Below are positions 1-8,646 of a stretch of DNA of 34,503 bases, one piece after another. Position numbers and translations under genes: made by a program. The DNA is from Lachnospiraceae bacterium (lineage in GTDB: Bacteria > Bacillota > Clostridia > Lachnospirales > Lachnospiraceae): positions 1-34,503 of the forward strand of contig JAFLSZ010000012.1 of assembly GCA_022510665.1 (NCBI GenBank). The letters are read 5' to 3'. The notes below the pieces were generated by a model. It saw only the letters and a list, made by a program, of their open reading frames with translations. It made no database searches and was not told where the DNA came from. Position 1 is the stretch's first letter. Each line of letters starts with the position of its first letter.

Positions 1-310
1 TATCCGTATCATATTTTGCGGAAATAAACTTCCGAAATACTTCATCCGTAAAATGCGCCTCATCTATCGGAATTAGTTCTCCTTCCGGCGCGGCGGTAGC
101 GGCCGGCAGCGGAGCAGCGGTTGGAGTTACCATAGGAGTTATGGTCGTAGAAGTCTTCTCCCCGTTATTATCCGGCGTTTCCGTAGGCGCTTCCGTAATC
201 ACTGCGGTCGGCGTTTGGGTTCCGGTGCCTCCGGTTTCTGTACCCCGGTTACAGGCGCAGAATGCGCCTGTAACTAGACATAAAATAACTAAAAATAACC
301 TGTGCTTCAT
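1..310 (-). CDS. Partial lipoprotein/secreted protein, probably with leucine-rich-repeat domain (C-terminus beyond window)
   Basis: Minus-strand reading MKHRLFLVILCLVTGAFCACNRGTETGG...PEGELIPIDEAHFTDEVFRKFISAKYDTD, open to the window edge. Signal peptide plus Thr/Pro/Ala-rich linker; 'IDEAHFTDEVFRKFISAKYDTD' resembles the segment preceding LRR domains in clostridial surface proteins. SD-like aaggggaaataaATG. Not in the supplied ORF list because it is truncated. Confidence 0.7.
   Translation of the reverse strand, partial: MKHRLFLVILCLVTGAFCACNRGTETGGTGTQTPTAVITEAPTETPDNNGEKTSTTITPMVTPTAAPLPAATAAPEGELIPIDEAHFTDEVFRKFISAKYDTD
248..274. repeat. Perfect 12-bp inverted repeat with 3-nt loop inside lipoprotein signal-peptide codons
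   Basis: gttacaggcgca-gaa-tgcgcctgtaac. Confidence 0.9.
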
Positions 311-323
311 TTATTTCCCCTTC

Positions 324-2363
324 CTATGGTATATAATAAGTATAACCTCCAAAATCATAATTTGAAGCATTATAAGCTAAATCTCCCCTTTCAATATAAC
401 TCTTTAATGAGCTATAAAGATCAGGAGCTGCTTTCTGTGCGTATGGTGCAAAATTTCCAAGATAATACCCACTAAACGTAGCTGCCGGAAAAACGAAATC
501 ATATAACGTACCTTCTGTACCATTATATGCTTTTATCAATACACTTCTTACGGCTTCCTTTGCAGTCAGATAACGCATTGAAACATACGTTGAATTATCT
601 GCATTTTTGTTCCAATCTTTATCATGTATAATTTTTGTTAGTTTATCTCCTTCATCTTTCCACGTACTATGAGCAAACGTATCAGAAATACAGTGCATTG
701 CAATACCGTAAATAAACAACTTTTTATTTTCCGGTGTCGCAGACAAATTTACCCCTCGTTCTGTATTTAGTGAACTAAATACCTGCTCCCATGTCTTTGC
801 CCCCAATCTGGTCGTGGTAATATCTTCTAAAATCCTATCATAATCATTCTGAAACATATTTCCTCTTGATATTGATGCTGCATTACCGTAAGCTCTCGCG
901 ACTTTTGTCAGAAAAATATAATTCGCAATATAATTAGAGTTATATAATGGTTTATAATCATATTTTTCTTTTTTATTGTTCACTATTCTTATTTTATATT
1001 GCCTTTGCCACAAGAATCCATGATATGGATTATCATCCATGTCCTCCAAAAAGCTATCTTCTTTATCTGGATAAGCAGCTGCATATAACAATACCTGCAT
1101 CTGTTCATAAGTAAAGCTTAATTGTAAATCTTTTACACCTGCATCAACAACATATGTATGTATCTCCTCCTTCCACATCCCCTCAACTACATCCAGTTCC
1201 GTAAAGGTTTCCACCGCTTTTTCGTTTTGCGGTATCGTCTTTAAGACCTCGCCCCAGAACTTCTCTTTTTGCTTTTCCTTTTTCTTTTCGTTCTTTTCTT
1301 CCTTGGCGATATGCTTCTCATAGAGTTTCTTAAACTTGTCGTTGATTTCAACCGCATACTCCAGGTCAACGATACCGTTGCCGTATTCGTCAGGAGAACC
1401 GTACAGATTCGCGCTGTAATCCAACAGGGCGCGTATGTAGTCCGCAGACATTTCCGGGTTTAATTCCATCAGGACAGAGGCCGCTCCCGTGACATGCGGC
1501 GCCGCTATGCTGGTGCCGGACATTCCAAAAACACCTCCGAAGATACCGCTGGATAAAATATTCTCCCCCGGTGCCATCAGCTCCAGCGCCTCTCCCGCGG
1601 CACTGCTTTCCGCCGGAATGCCTTCCGCCGTAAGAGAACCTACCGCAATTACTTCATCATATGCCGCAGGATAAGCGATTTCTTCGCCGCTTCCTACCGC
1701 GGCAATTAACAGTATCCCCGCATCGGCAGCTTTCTCTATTACCTCTTACAGTTCCTTTACATTCTTTGCGATACCGAAGCTCATGTTGATGATATCCACA
1801 TCCTGTTCAATCGCCCAGTCAATCGTTTCTACAATCCGTTCTACCGGAGCTTCTAACTTCGCGTCCAGTACGCGCGCCGAGTAAAGTTCCACGTCCGGGT
1901 TGATACCCGTAATCCCTTCGTCATTGTCCAGTGCCGCGATAATTCCTGCAACTGCAGTTCCGTGTCCGCTCGGGTCTTCATAAAGCACACTGCGTTCATC
2001 CTCCGGAATGAAGTTTTTACGCACGGCTACCGGAAGGTCGGTGCTGAAATTGATACCGGAATCAATTATCGCAACCTTTATCTTCTCTGCGGATTCCCCA
2101 GTGACGTTTGCCTGAATCATCTGATGATTCCAGGCTTTTCCGTTTTTATTGTCCTGATTTACTTTTACTTTGACCTCTTTTTGCTTCTTCTCTTTTATTT
2201 TATTTCCGAATCCATGAACAATATCCGTATTTTCACTGTTTACGGTATTTTCGGAAACCTGTTTTCTTCCTGCCGTTCCGGCGTTGCTCATCCATGGCAG
2301 ACTGCCTGCAGTCATGCAAAATATCAGCATTAGGCTGACAATTCCTTTAAAACGTTTTTACAT
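324..2363 (-). pseudogene. Subtilisin-like S8 serine peptidase with C-terminal HxxxDxxxH (phospholipase-C-like) domain, interrupted by two in-frame TAA codons
   Basis: ATG at 2361-2363 preceded by gggaggtaaaaatc (SD), followed at once by TAA (2358-2360); a second TAA lies after ...FGIAKNVKEL (1746-1748). The frame is otherwise continuous for 680 codons. Asp (VAIIDSGIN), His (SGHGTAVAGI) and Ser (GMSGTSIAAPHVTGAA) motifs present. Confidence 0.8.
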
Positions 2364-2540
2364 GATTTTTACCTCCCTTTTTCATTACACTTTTTCGTAT
2401 TTTCGGAAAAGATTTATGTTTTTTATCCCTTTCCTATATGATATACGAAATTCGGATACTTTTGCATTCATATTCCGGGAAGATATTTTATTCTTCCCAT
2501 TGACGGCTACCCCCTTCCCTTTTATCTTACTAAACAGGAA

Positions 2541-2691
2541 ATAAAAAACGGCTGCATATAAGCGTCTGCAGCCGAACAATCCTAAAACAGTATTTACAAA
2601 AAATTCCCCTGCTTTTTTAGACTCCCGGCTCTCCTGCCTTATTCCCCATTCAGGATTTAGATGTCAAAAAAACCTTCGGTTTTTACTGACA
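2541..2691 (-). ncRNA. Candidate small RNA or 5' regulatory leader ending at an intrinsic terminator
   Basis: Strong promoter at 2698-2727 (minus), hairpin tgtcagtaaaaacc-gaa-ggtttttttgaca near the predicted 5' end, then a terminator hairpin cggctgca...tgcagccg followed by TTTTTT. No convincing ORF. Confidence 0.5.
2543..2574 (-). terminator. Intrinsic terminator
   Basis: Minus-strand cggctgcagacgcttatatgcagccg + TTTTTT. Confidence 0.75.
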
Positions 2692-2697
2692 CAGATA

Positions 2698-2727
2698 ATT
2701 ATATCATACTCTTCCTATTTATGTCAA
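2698..2727 (-). promoter_or_regulatory. Sigma-A-type promoter
   Basis: Minus-strand TTGACA-18 nt-TATAAT. Confidence 0.75.
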
Positions 2728-2883
2728 TATAAATGTTTCACTTTTCAGTCGTTTTGCCTTTCCAAATCACTGTATAACTTTAAGTTTAACATTTTTCTCT
2801 GTTTTTAATATGCAATTTCATTTTATTTTCAGATATTATCTGTGTTCATCTGTAAAAATACTACTCGATTTCCTGTGATATAA

Positions 2884-2934
2884 AAAAGGTGCCCAGAACT
2901 ATAATTTAAAAGAATCATAGCTTTGGACACCCTG
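2884..2934 (-). terminator. Intrinsic terminator downstream of alaS
   Basis: Minus-strand ggtgtccaaagctat...atagttctgggcacc followed by TTTTTT. Confidence 0.7.
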
Positions 2935-2961
2935 ATGCCTATATAACAGGAACTCTATATA

Positions 2962-5616
2962 TTATTTAATCTGACCCGCCAATACTTCCGCTGCCTTTGC
3001 AATGGCGTCATCTATTCCTGCCGGATTCTTACCGCCTGCCTGTGCCATATTCGGACGGCCTCCGCCGCCTCCGCCGACACATGCAGCCACTTCCTTGATG
3101 AGATTTCCGGCATGGGCGCCCTTTGCGACCGCGCCGTCCGTAGCCATGGCAAGCAGGTTTACTTTGCCCTCAAACGCGCAGGCAAGCATTACTACGCCTT
3201 CGCCGAGTTTTTCCTTTAAGCTGTCACCGAGATTTCGTATGCCGTTCATATCCATCTCCGGCACCTTTGCTGCCAATACCTTAACGCCGTGAATCTCCTG
3301 CACGTTGTTCATCACGTCGCCAAGGGAAGCGTTTGCCAGCTTTGCTTTTAACTTCTCGTTCTCGGAATGAGCCGCTTTTAACTCCTCCTGCATTGTTTCA
3401 ATCTTCTTTAAGAGCGCCGCAGGCTCCGCCTTTGCCGCTTTTGCAGCCGCAAACAGTTCTTCCTCGATGGTCTTATAGTAGGCAAATACGCCGTCCGCCG
3501 TGATTGCCTCAATACGTCTTACGCCTGCCGCAATACCGGATTCGGATAAAATTTTGAATACGGAAATCACACCGGTATTTCCCACATGCGTACCGCCGCA
3601 GAACTCCTTGGAAAACTCACCCATGGACACAACACGCACCACTTCGCCGTACTTTTCGCCAAACAACGCCTTTGCGCCGGTCTTTCTCGCCTCGTCAATC
3701 GTCATTTCCTTCATCTCAATCGTGAGATTTTCCGCAATCTGCGCGTTTACAATTGCCTCTACCTTTGCAATTTCCTCCTTCGTCATCGCGGAGAAATGAG
3801 TAAAGTCAAACCGCAGACGGTCCGGCGTTACAAGCGAACCCGCCTGCTCTACATGGGAACCCAGTACCTGACGGAGCGCCTCCTGTAACAGGTGGGTTGC
3901 GCTGTGGTTTTTGCCGATTGCGTTTCTGCGTGCCGTATCAATCGTTAAAGTGACGGTATCTCCGACTGTGAACATACCGCTCTCCACCACGCCGACATGG
4001 CCGATTTTGCCGCCTTTTAATTTAATCGTATCGGTCACGGTAAATACAGCGCCGTCCTTTGTAATCTGTCCGATATCCGCAATCTGTCCGCCCATGGTTG
4101 CGTAAAACGGCGTCTCCTCTACGATAACGGTAGCGTTCTGTCCTGCCACAACTTCCTTTACAATCTCGCTCTCCGTAGTGAGTACCGTAATCCTGGAAAC
4201 CGCACTGCTCCTGTCGTAACCTACAAAGGTACTGGTAATTGCCGCGTCGATTTCGTCATAAACCGTCGCGTCCGCGCCCATGTAATTCGTTACGGCACGC
4301 GCGTTTCTTGCCGTTTCCTTCTGTACCTCCATGGCACGCCGGAAACCATCCATATCGACGGTAAAGCCCTTTTCCTCAAGAATTTCTTCGGTCAGGTCAA
4401 TCGGGAATCCATAAGTATCATAAAGCTTAAACGCATCTTCTCCGGAAAGAGTTCTGCCTCCCTTTGCGGCAGCCTCCGCTTCCATTTCGGAAAGGATGGA
4501 AAGCCCCTGGTCAATGGTTTTATTGAACTTTTCTTCCTCTAAGGTTAGAATTTTTAAAATATATTCGCGCTTTTCCTCTAACTCCGGATAACCGTCCTTG
4601 GACTCTGCAATTACGGTTTCGCAGAGCTTTGCAAGAAACAGCCCCTGAATGCCTAACAGCCTGCCGTGGCGTGCCGCGCGGCGTAACAGTCTTCGCAGTA
4701 CATAGCCGCGGCCTTCATTGGACGGAATAATGCCGTCGGAAGTCATAAAGGTCACGGAACGGATATGGTCGGTAATCAGGCGAATCGACTCGTCCTTCTT
4801 TTTATCCGTCATATACGTTACCTTTGCAATTTCGCAAACCTTGTCGCGGATTGCTTTCATCGTATCGATATCAAATACGGAATCTACGTCCTGAACGACT
4901 ACCGCAAGACGCTCAAGTCCCATGCCGGTGTCGATATTCTTCTGGGTAAGCTCCGTATAGTTATGATTGCCGTCGCTCTCAAACTGGGTAAATACGTTGT
5001 TCCAGACCTCTATATAGCGGTCGCAGTCGCAGCCTACTTTACAGTCCGGCTTTCCGCAGCCGTACTTTACGCCGCGGTCATAATAAATCTCGGAACACGG
5101 ACCGCACGGGCCTGCCCCATGCTCCCAGAAATTATCACAGTCCCCGTTTTCATCACGGTAGAAACGGGTAATACGCTCCGCAGGCACCCCTACTTCCTCG
5201 GTCCAGATGCGAAACGCCTCCTCATCCTCACAATAGATAGACGGATACAAACGCTCCGGCTCCATGCCTACATGCCCGGTTAAAAACTCCCATGACCAGC
5301 GGATTGCTTCGCTCTTGAAATAATCGCCGAAAGAGAAATTTCCGAGCATCTCAAAAAAGGTCAGATGCCTTGCCGTCTTACCCACATTCTCAATGTCGCC
5401 GGTACGAATACACTTCTGACAGGTCGTAACACGCTTTCTCGGCGGAATCTCCTGCCCCGTAAAATAAGGCTTCATCGGCGCCATACCGGAATTGATTAAC
5501 AACAGACTCTTATCGTTATGCGGAATCAAGGAAAAGCTCTTTAAACGAAGATGCTCCTTGCTCTCAAAAAACTTCAGATACATTTCTCTTAATTCATTTA
5601 CACCGTACTTTTTCAC
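2962..5616 (-). CDS. alaS: Alanyl-tRNA synthetase
   Basis: 884 aa; N-terminal class II core (MKKYGVNELREMYLKFFESKEH...), HSATHLL and FCGGTHV editing motifs, C-terminal DHHA1-like glycine-rich tail. GTG start with SD gaaaggaga. Confidence 0.98.
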   Translation of the reverse strand: MKKYGVNELREMYLKFFESKEHLRLKSFSLIPHNDKSLLLINSGMAPMKPYFTGQEIPPRKRVTTCQKCIRTGDIENVGKTARHLTFFEMLGNFSFGDYFKSEAIRWSWEFLTGHVGMEPERLYPSIYCEDEEAFRIWTEEVGVPAERITRFYRDENGDCDNFWEHGAGPCGPCSEIYYDRGVKYGCGKPDCKVGCDCDRYIEVWNNVFTQFESDGNHNYTELTQKNIDTGMGLERLAVVVQDVDSVFDIDTMKAIRDKVCEIAKVTYMTDKKKDESIRLITDHIRSVTFMTSDGIIPSNEGRGYVLRRLLRRAARHGRLLGIQGLFLAKLCETVIAESKDGYPELEEKREYILKILTLEEEKFNKTIDQGLSILSEMEAEAAAKGGRTLSGEDAFKLYDTYGFPIDLTEEILEEKGFTVDMDGFRRAMEVQKETARNARAVTNYMGADATVYDEIDAAITSTFVGYDRSSAVSRITVLTTESEIVKEVVAGQNATVIVEETPFYATMGGQIADIGQITKDGAVFTVTDTIKLKGGKIGHVGVVESGMFTVGDTVTLTIDTARRNAIGKNHSATHLLQEALRQVLGSHVEQAGSLVTPDRLRFDFTHFSAMTKEEIAKVEAIVNAQIAENLTIEMKEMTIDEARKTGAKALFGEKYGEVVRVVSMGEFSKEFCGGTHVGNTGVISVFKILSESGIAAGVRRIEAITADGVFAYYKTIEEELFAAAKAAKAEPAALLKKIETMQEELKAAHSENEKLKAKLANASLGDVMNNVQEIHGVKVLAAKVPEMDMNGIRNLGDSLKEKLGEGVVMLACAFEGKVNLLAMATDGAVAKGAHAGNLIKEVAACVGGGGGGRPNMAQAGGKNPAGIDDAIAKAAEVLAGQIK

Positions 5617-5673
5617 AATAGTGATTCTCCTTTCGCGCGCTTCTTCCGATTTTGCGCAGACAACTATTGTATC

Positions 5674-5702
5674 ATTATAAAATTCCGCCGTAATTTTGTC
5701 AA
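5674..5702 (-). promoter_or_regulatory. Sigma-A-type promoter of alaS
   Basis: Minus-strand TTGACA-17 nt-TATAAT, both hexamers perfect. Confidence 0.85.
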
Positions 5703-5741
5703 TAATGCAGGGAAATTTTGTCCCTGTTTTTTGCGGCGTGG

Positions 5742-6398
5742 TTATTCGACTTTCTCAAAATCCGCCGCACCGTGCTTACAAATCGGGCAGACGTAGTCCT
5801 CCGGCAGAGTATCTCCCTCGTACACATATCCGCATACTCTGCATACATAAGTGTTCTTCTTTTCTCCTGCGGCGCCGCTTTCCGCCTTCTGTTCCGGCTT
5901 TTTTGGCGCCGGTCTATACGGCTGCTTTACATAGTTCTGATAATAGTCGTAGGTCACGGCTTTCTGGCTGCTTACCACATCCGCATCGGTTACTTCCACC
6001 AAAAACATCGTATGGGTATCCAACGGATAACTTTCACAGACCGTCCCGCAAATATAAGCGCTGCTGTAACGGTTCAGGCGATAAATTCCGTTGGCACAGC
6101 GGGTCACATCTTCAAACCCCTCAAATTTATTTACGTTATTCCCGCTTTGATAACCAAAATGCTGATATATCGAAAACGGCGTTTTTTCCGTTAAAACCGA
6201 AAGCGTAATTTTTCCGGTACGCTTTACCATGTCATGGGTCAGGTTCTGATTGTTGATGCTTACCAAAACCCTTACCGGATTCTGGGTTATCTGCATGACC
6301 GTGTTCACGATACAGGCATTGTCCTTTCCGTTCTCATTGGCTGCCGCCAGAAACAATCCGTAACCGATTTGAAATAATGCTTCCTTATTCAGATTCAT
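5742..6398 (-). CDS. Flavin reductase-like domain fused to C-terminal rubredoxin (high-molecular-weight rubredoxin type)
   Basis: FMN-binding split-barrel N-terminus (MNLNKEALFQIGYGLFLAAAN...) and rubredoxin Cys motifs CRVCGYVYEG...CPICKHG. Start moved from 6458 to 6398, where an SD (agagaggg) precedes MNLNKEAL. Confidence 0.88.
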   Translation of the reverse strand: MNLNKEALFQIGYGLFLAAANENGKDNACIVNTVMQITQNPVRVLVSINNQNLTHDMVKRTGKITLSVLTEKTPFSIYQHFGYQSGNNVNKFEGFEDVTRCANGIYRLNRYSSAYICGTVCESYPLDTHTMFLVEVTDADVVSSQKAVTYDYYQNYVKQPYRPAPKKPEQKAESGAAGEKKNTYVCRVCGYVYEGDTLPEDYVCPICKHGAADFEKVE

Positions 6399-6464
6399 AA
6401 AAATCCCTCTCTTTCTGTTGCTTTTCGTTGCTTTTTGTTGCTTTTTTATTGCCACCAATATGTA

Positions 6465-6927
6465 CTACATCACTTTCAACAATTGAATTAGTGTATGCGG
6501 ATTTGTTCCTGAATTTATTTCTCTGGTACTAAATCGTTTAAAACCATTTTGTATTTCATAAAAATCCATTAATTTCTCATTATTTTCTGCTTCCAGAAAA
6601 ATAACCATACCACCCGCCATATACTGCAATTCCTTAATTTTGTCCATAGCTAAAACAAGCAACTGCTCACCGGTTATCCTTTTAGACGCTTGAATACTGA
6701 AATTTTTGCCCAGTTGTGCAATCAGATAAGCGGATAATGAATAATTACCACTATCTTTATCCTGACTGCTAACTCTTGCAATCTTTCTTTTCACAGAGTT
6801 ACTAAAATTATCCCCATTGACAGAAATCGGCTTGATTGCAATTCATATTACAAGAAAAAGTAGAGAGCATCTTCCTTAACAGATACTCTCCGTCACTGCC
6901 TTGATCAAGATATTGTCTGATGTTCAT
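6465..6927 (-). pseudogene. Degraded GNAT-family acetyltransferase (toxin-like), internal deletion/frameshift
   Basis: N-terminal piece MNIRQYLDQGSDGEYLLRKMLSTFSCNMN... runs into a stop. C-terminal piece in another frame (SVKRKIARVSSQDKD...SAYLIAQLGKN...AGGMVIFLEAENNEKLMDFYEIQNGFKRFSTRE...) has GNAT features. Confidence 0.6.
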
Positions 6928-6937
6928 AATTAAAAAA

Positions 6938-7138
6938 TCATCCCTCATGTGCTTTCTTCCATTTCTCCATAAATTTTCTAATTTCATCAGGAGCACGCAG
7001 CTCTCTGGATTTATAAGCAGGTGCTTTTTTAGGTCTATCCAACGATTCCTGATAGGATTCTTCAATGGCATTTGCAAACATTTCTACCTGTTCCGTACCG
7101 GAAACAACAAAATTTTTTGTGATACTTGAAGTTGCCAT
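6938..7138 (-). CDS. Small protein, probable antitoxin partner of adjacent GNAT-like gene
   Basis: 66 aa MATSSITKNFVVSGTEQVEMFANAIEESYQESLDRPKKAPAYKSRELRAPDEIRKFMEKWKKAHEG; SD aaggaggtgttagat. The GNAT remnant starts 10 nt downstream. Confidence 0.6.
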   Translation of the reverse strand: MATSSITKNFVVSGTEQVEMFANAIEESYQESLDRPKKAPAYKSRELRAPDEIRKFMEKWKKAHEG

Positions 7139-7294
7139 ATCTAACACCTCCTTCATCAGTATGGCTCTCAATTGATTACATTATTCTCTACATAAATTAT
7201 ATTAGATATCGCCGGATTTTGCAACCGTAATTTCTTTCTCCTCGCTACTCGGGCGTATAGGTGTCAATGATTATCTCGAAAGCTATGATTTAAC

Positions 7295-7323
7295 TTGAAA
7301 AAAATCTTGCAATGTGCTATAAT
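7295..7323 (+). promoter_or_regulatory. Sigma-A-type promoter
   Basis: TTGAAA-17 nt-TATAAT upstream of the 7364 reading frame. Confidence 0.6.
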
Positions 7324-7363
7324 TTGCTGGCATGAAAAATAAGGATTTATGAGGTGAGTATTC

Positions 7364-8028
7364 ATGAAGAATCCAATTGCAAAAAAAATATTTATAAGAA
7401 TCGTACTTGTTATAATGAGTATGGTTTGTATTATTAAAAACCTATCCTGATGTCGAAATATTGAAAAGCGGATATACAGAAGGCTCATTGTTTACCGGCG
7501 GAAATCTGTATTATGAGTGCCGTGATAAAAAAACCGGTATGAAATTTAATCAGGAATTTATTAAAAAAGGGTTATTCAGCAAGCTTATACCCTTTGAAGA
7601 TTCCGGATACGGATATATCGCATCATTAAATAAATGGAATGCGGAAAACAAATTGTAAAAAATGAAAATGCAATAAATATAGATTCACTTATAACCGAAC
7701 TAAACACATCAATTTCTGAAATTAAAGTTAATACTCAAATTTATACGACTTATATATAATCTCCTGTGATAATCGTATTTACGGGGAAATAAAACAATTG
7801 GATTTTGAAAATTTATATAGTGGGAAAAGCGGACAATTTGATTTTTATGATATAGCAGAAAAAATGGAGAGCCAATTTGAATGTATAACAAATAAAAATG
7901 AAAAAGCTCTGGATTATGATATTTATACCGCAAAAGGAGATTCTAATGCCAAGAACTATATTTCTCCCGATAATTTCGACGAAACGGCAGTATGTATAAC
8001 TGCCGAAAAAATACAAGAAACGAGGTAG
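7364..8028 (+). pseudogene. Frameshifted exported/membrane-anchored protein of unknown function
   Basis: MKNPIAKKIFIRIVLVIMSMVCIIKN (TM/signal) continues in another frame as YPDVEILKSGYTEGSLFTGGNLYYECRDKKTG..., then QIVKNENAINIDSLITELNTSISEIKVNTQIY, then DNRIYGEIKQLDFENLYSGKSGQF...QETR*. Confidence 0.6.
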
Positions 8029-8032
8029 TCTT

Positions 8033-8575
8033 ATGTCTGAAATAAAAGAACAATGTATGGCTGCAGCCAAAGAATTAGTTGAAACCGCAGGTTTAAAAAA
8101 AGGACAGATTGTTGTCGTAGGCTGTTCTACAAGTGAAGTATGCGGTTCTAAAATCGGCACCGATTCCCGTCCGGAAGTCGCGGTGGATATGGTAGACGGC
8201 ATTCTCTCCGTTTTGCGTGAACACGGCATCTATCTGGCCGCGCAATGCTGCGAACATTTAAACCGTGCGATTATTGTAGAACGCGCCGCCGTGCCGTTCG
8301 CGGAGCCGGTCAACGTCGTTCCGCAGCCGAAAGCCGGAGGCTCTTTCGCTACGGCGCTTTATGCCAGACTGGACGAGCCGGTTGCGTTGGAAGAAATCAA
8401 GGCAGACGCAGGACTTGACATCGGCGGTACTCTAATCGGTATGCACTTAAAGAAAGTTGCCGTACCGTTACGCCTTTCCGTAAAACAAATCGGCGAAGCG
8501 CCGCTTATAGCGGCACGCACCCGTCCGAAATACATCGGCGGAAGCAGGGCTCAGTATGATGAGAAGTTAGGCTGA
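8033..8575 (+). CDS. TIGR01440/DUF436 family protein (YwlG-like)
   Basis: 180 aa; GCSTSEVCGSKIG and QCCEHLNRAIIVE motifs. Confidence 0.85.
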   Translation: MSEIKEQCMAAAKELVETAGLKKGQIVVVGCSTSEVCGSKIGTDSRPEVAVDMVDGILSVLREHGIYLAAQCCEHLNRAIIVERAAVPFAEPVNVVPQPKAGGSFATALYARLDEPVALEEIKADAGLDIGGTLIGMHLKKVAVPLRLSVKQIGEAPLIAARTRPKYIGGSRAQYDEKLG

Positions 8576-8602
8576 ATCCCGTGCGTATCCTGTCCCTGAA
8601 TT

Positions 8603-8646
8603 TTTTGCATCATAGGAAATGCGCAACAGATTCCTATGATGCAAAA
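8603..8646. repeat. Short palindromic repeat, copy 1
   Basis: ttttgcatcataggaa-atgcgcaacaga-ttcctatgatgcaaaa; related copy at 31823-31854. Confidence 0.75.

Noticed and set aside
324-2363. Stop-codon reassignment (TAA/TAG read as Gln) to explain the in-frame stops
   Set aside because: alaS (TAA), the subtilase end (TAG), sir2 (TAA) and others end normally at TAA/TAG. The stops cluster in otherwise dispensable or decayed genes, so mutation is simpler. Codon 2 of the subtilase could equally have been Lys.
2385-2579. 64-aa minus-strand ORF
   Set aside because: Runs through the intrinsic terminator hairpin and has no SD or recognisable features.
5617-5740. T-box leader upstream of alaS
   Set aside because: The gap between the promoter and GTG start is only about 50-60 nt, and no AGGGTGGNACCGCG motif was seen.
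6808-7077. 89-aa minus-strand ORF
   Set aside because: Its first half is an out-of-frame shadow of the 66-aa partner gene; only the second half (from MNIRQYL) belongs to the GNAT remnant.
8603-8646. Interpretation of the 8603-8646 palindrome as a Rho-independent terminator for the DUF436 gene
   Set aside because: No T tract follows the stem on the plus strand (aaaacaaaaaa follows), and on the minus strand the stem is followed by A's.
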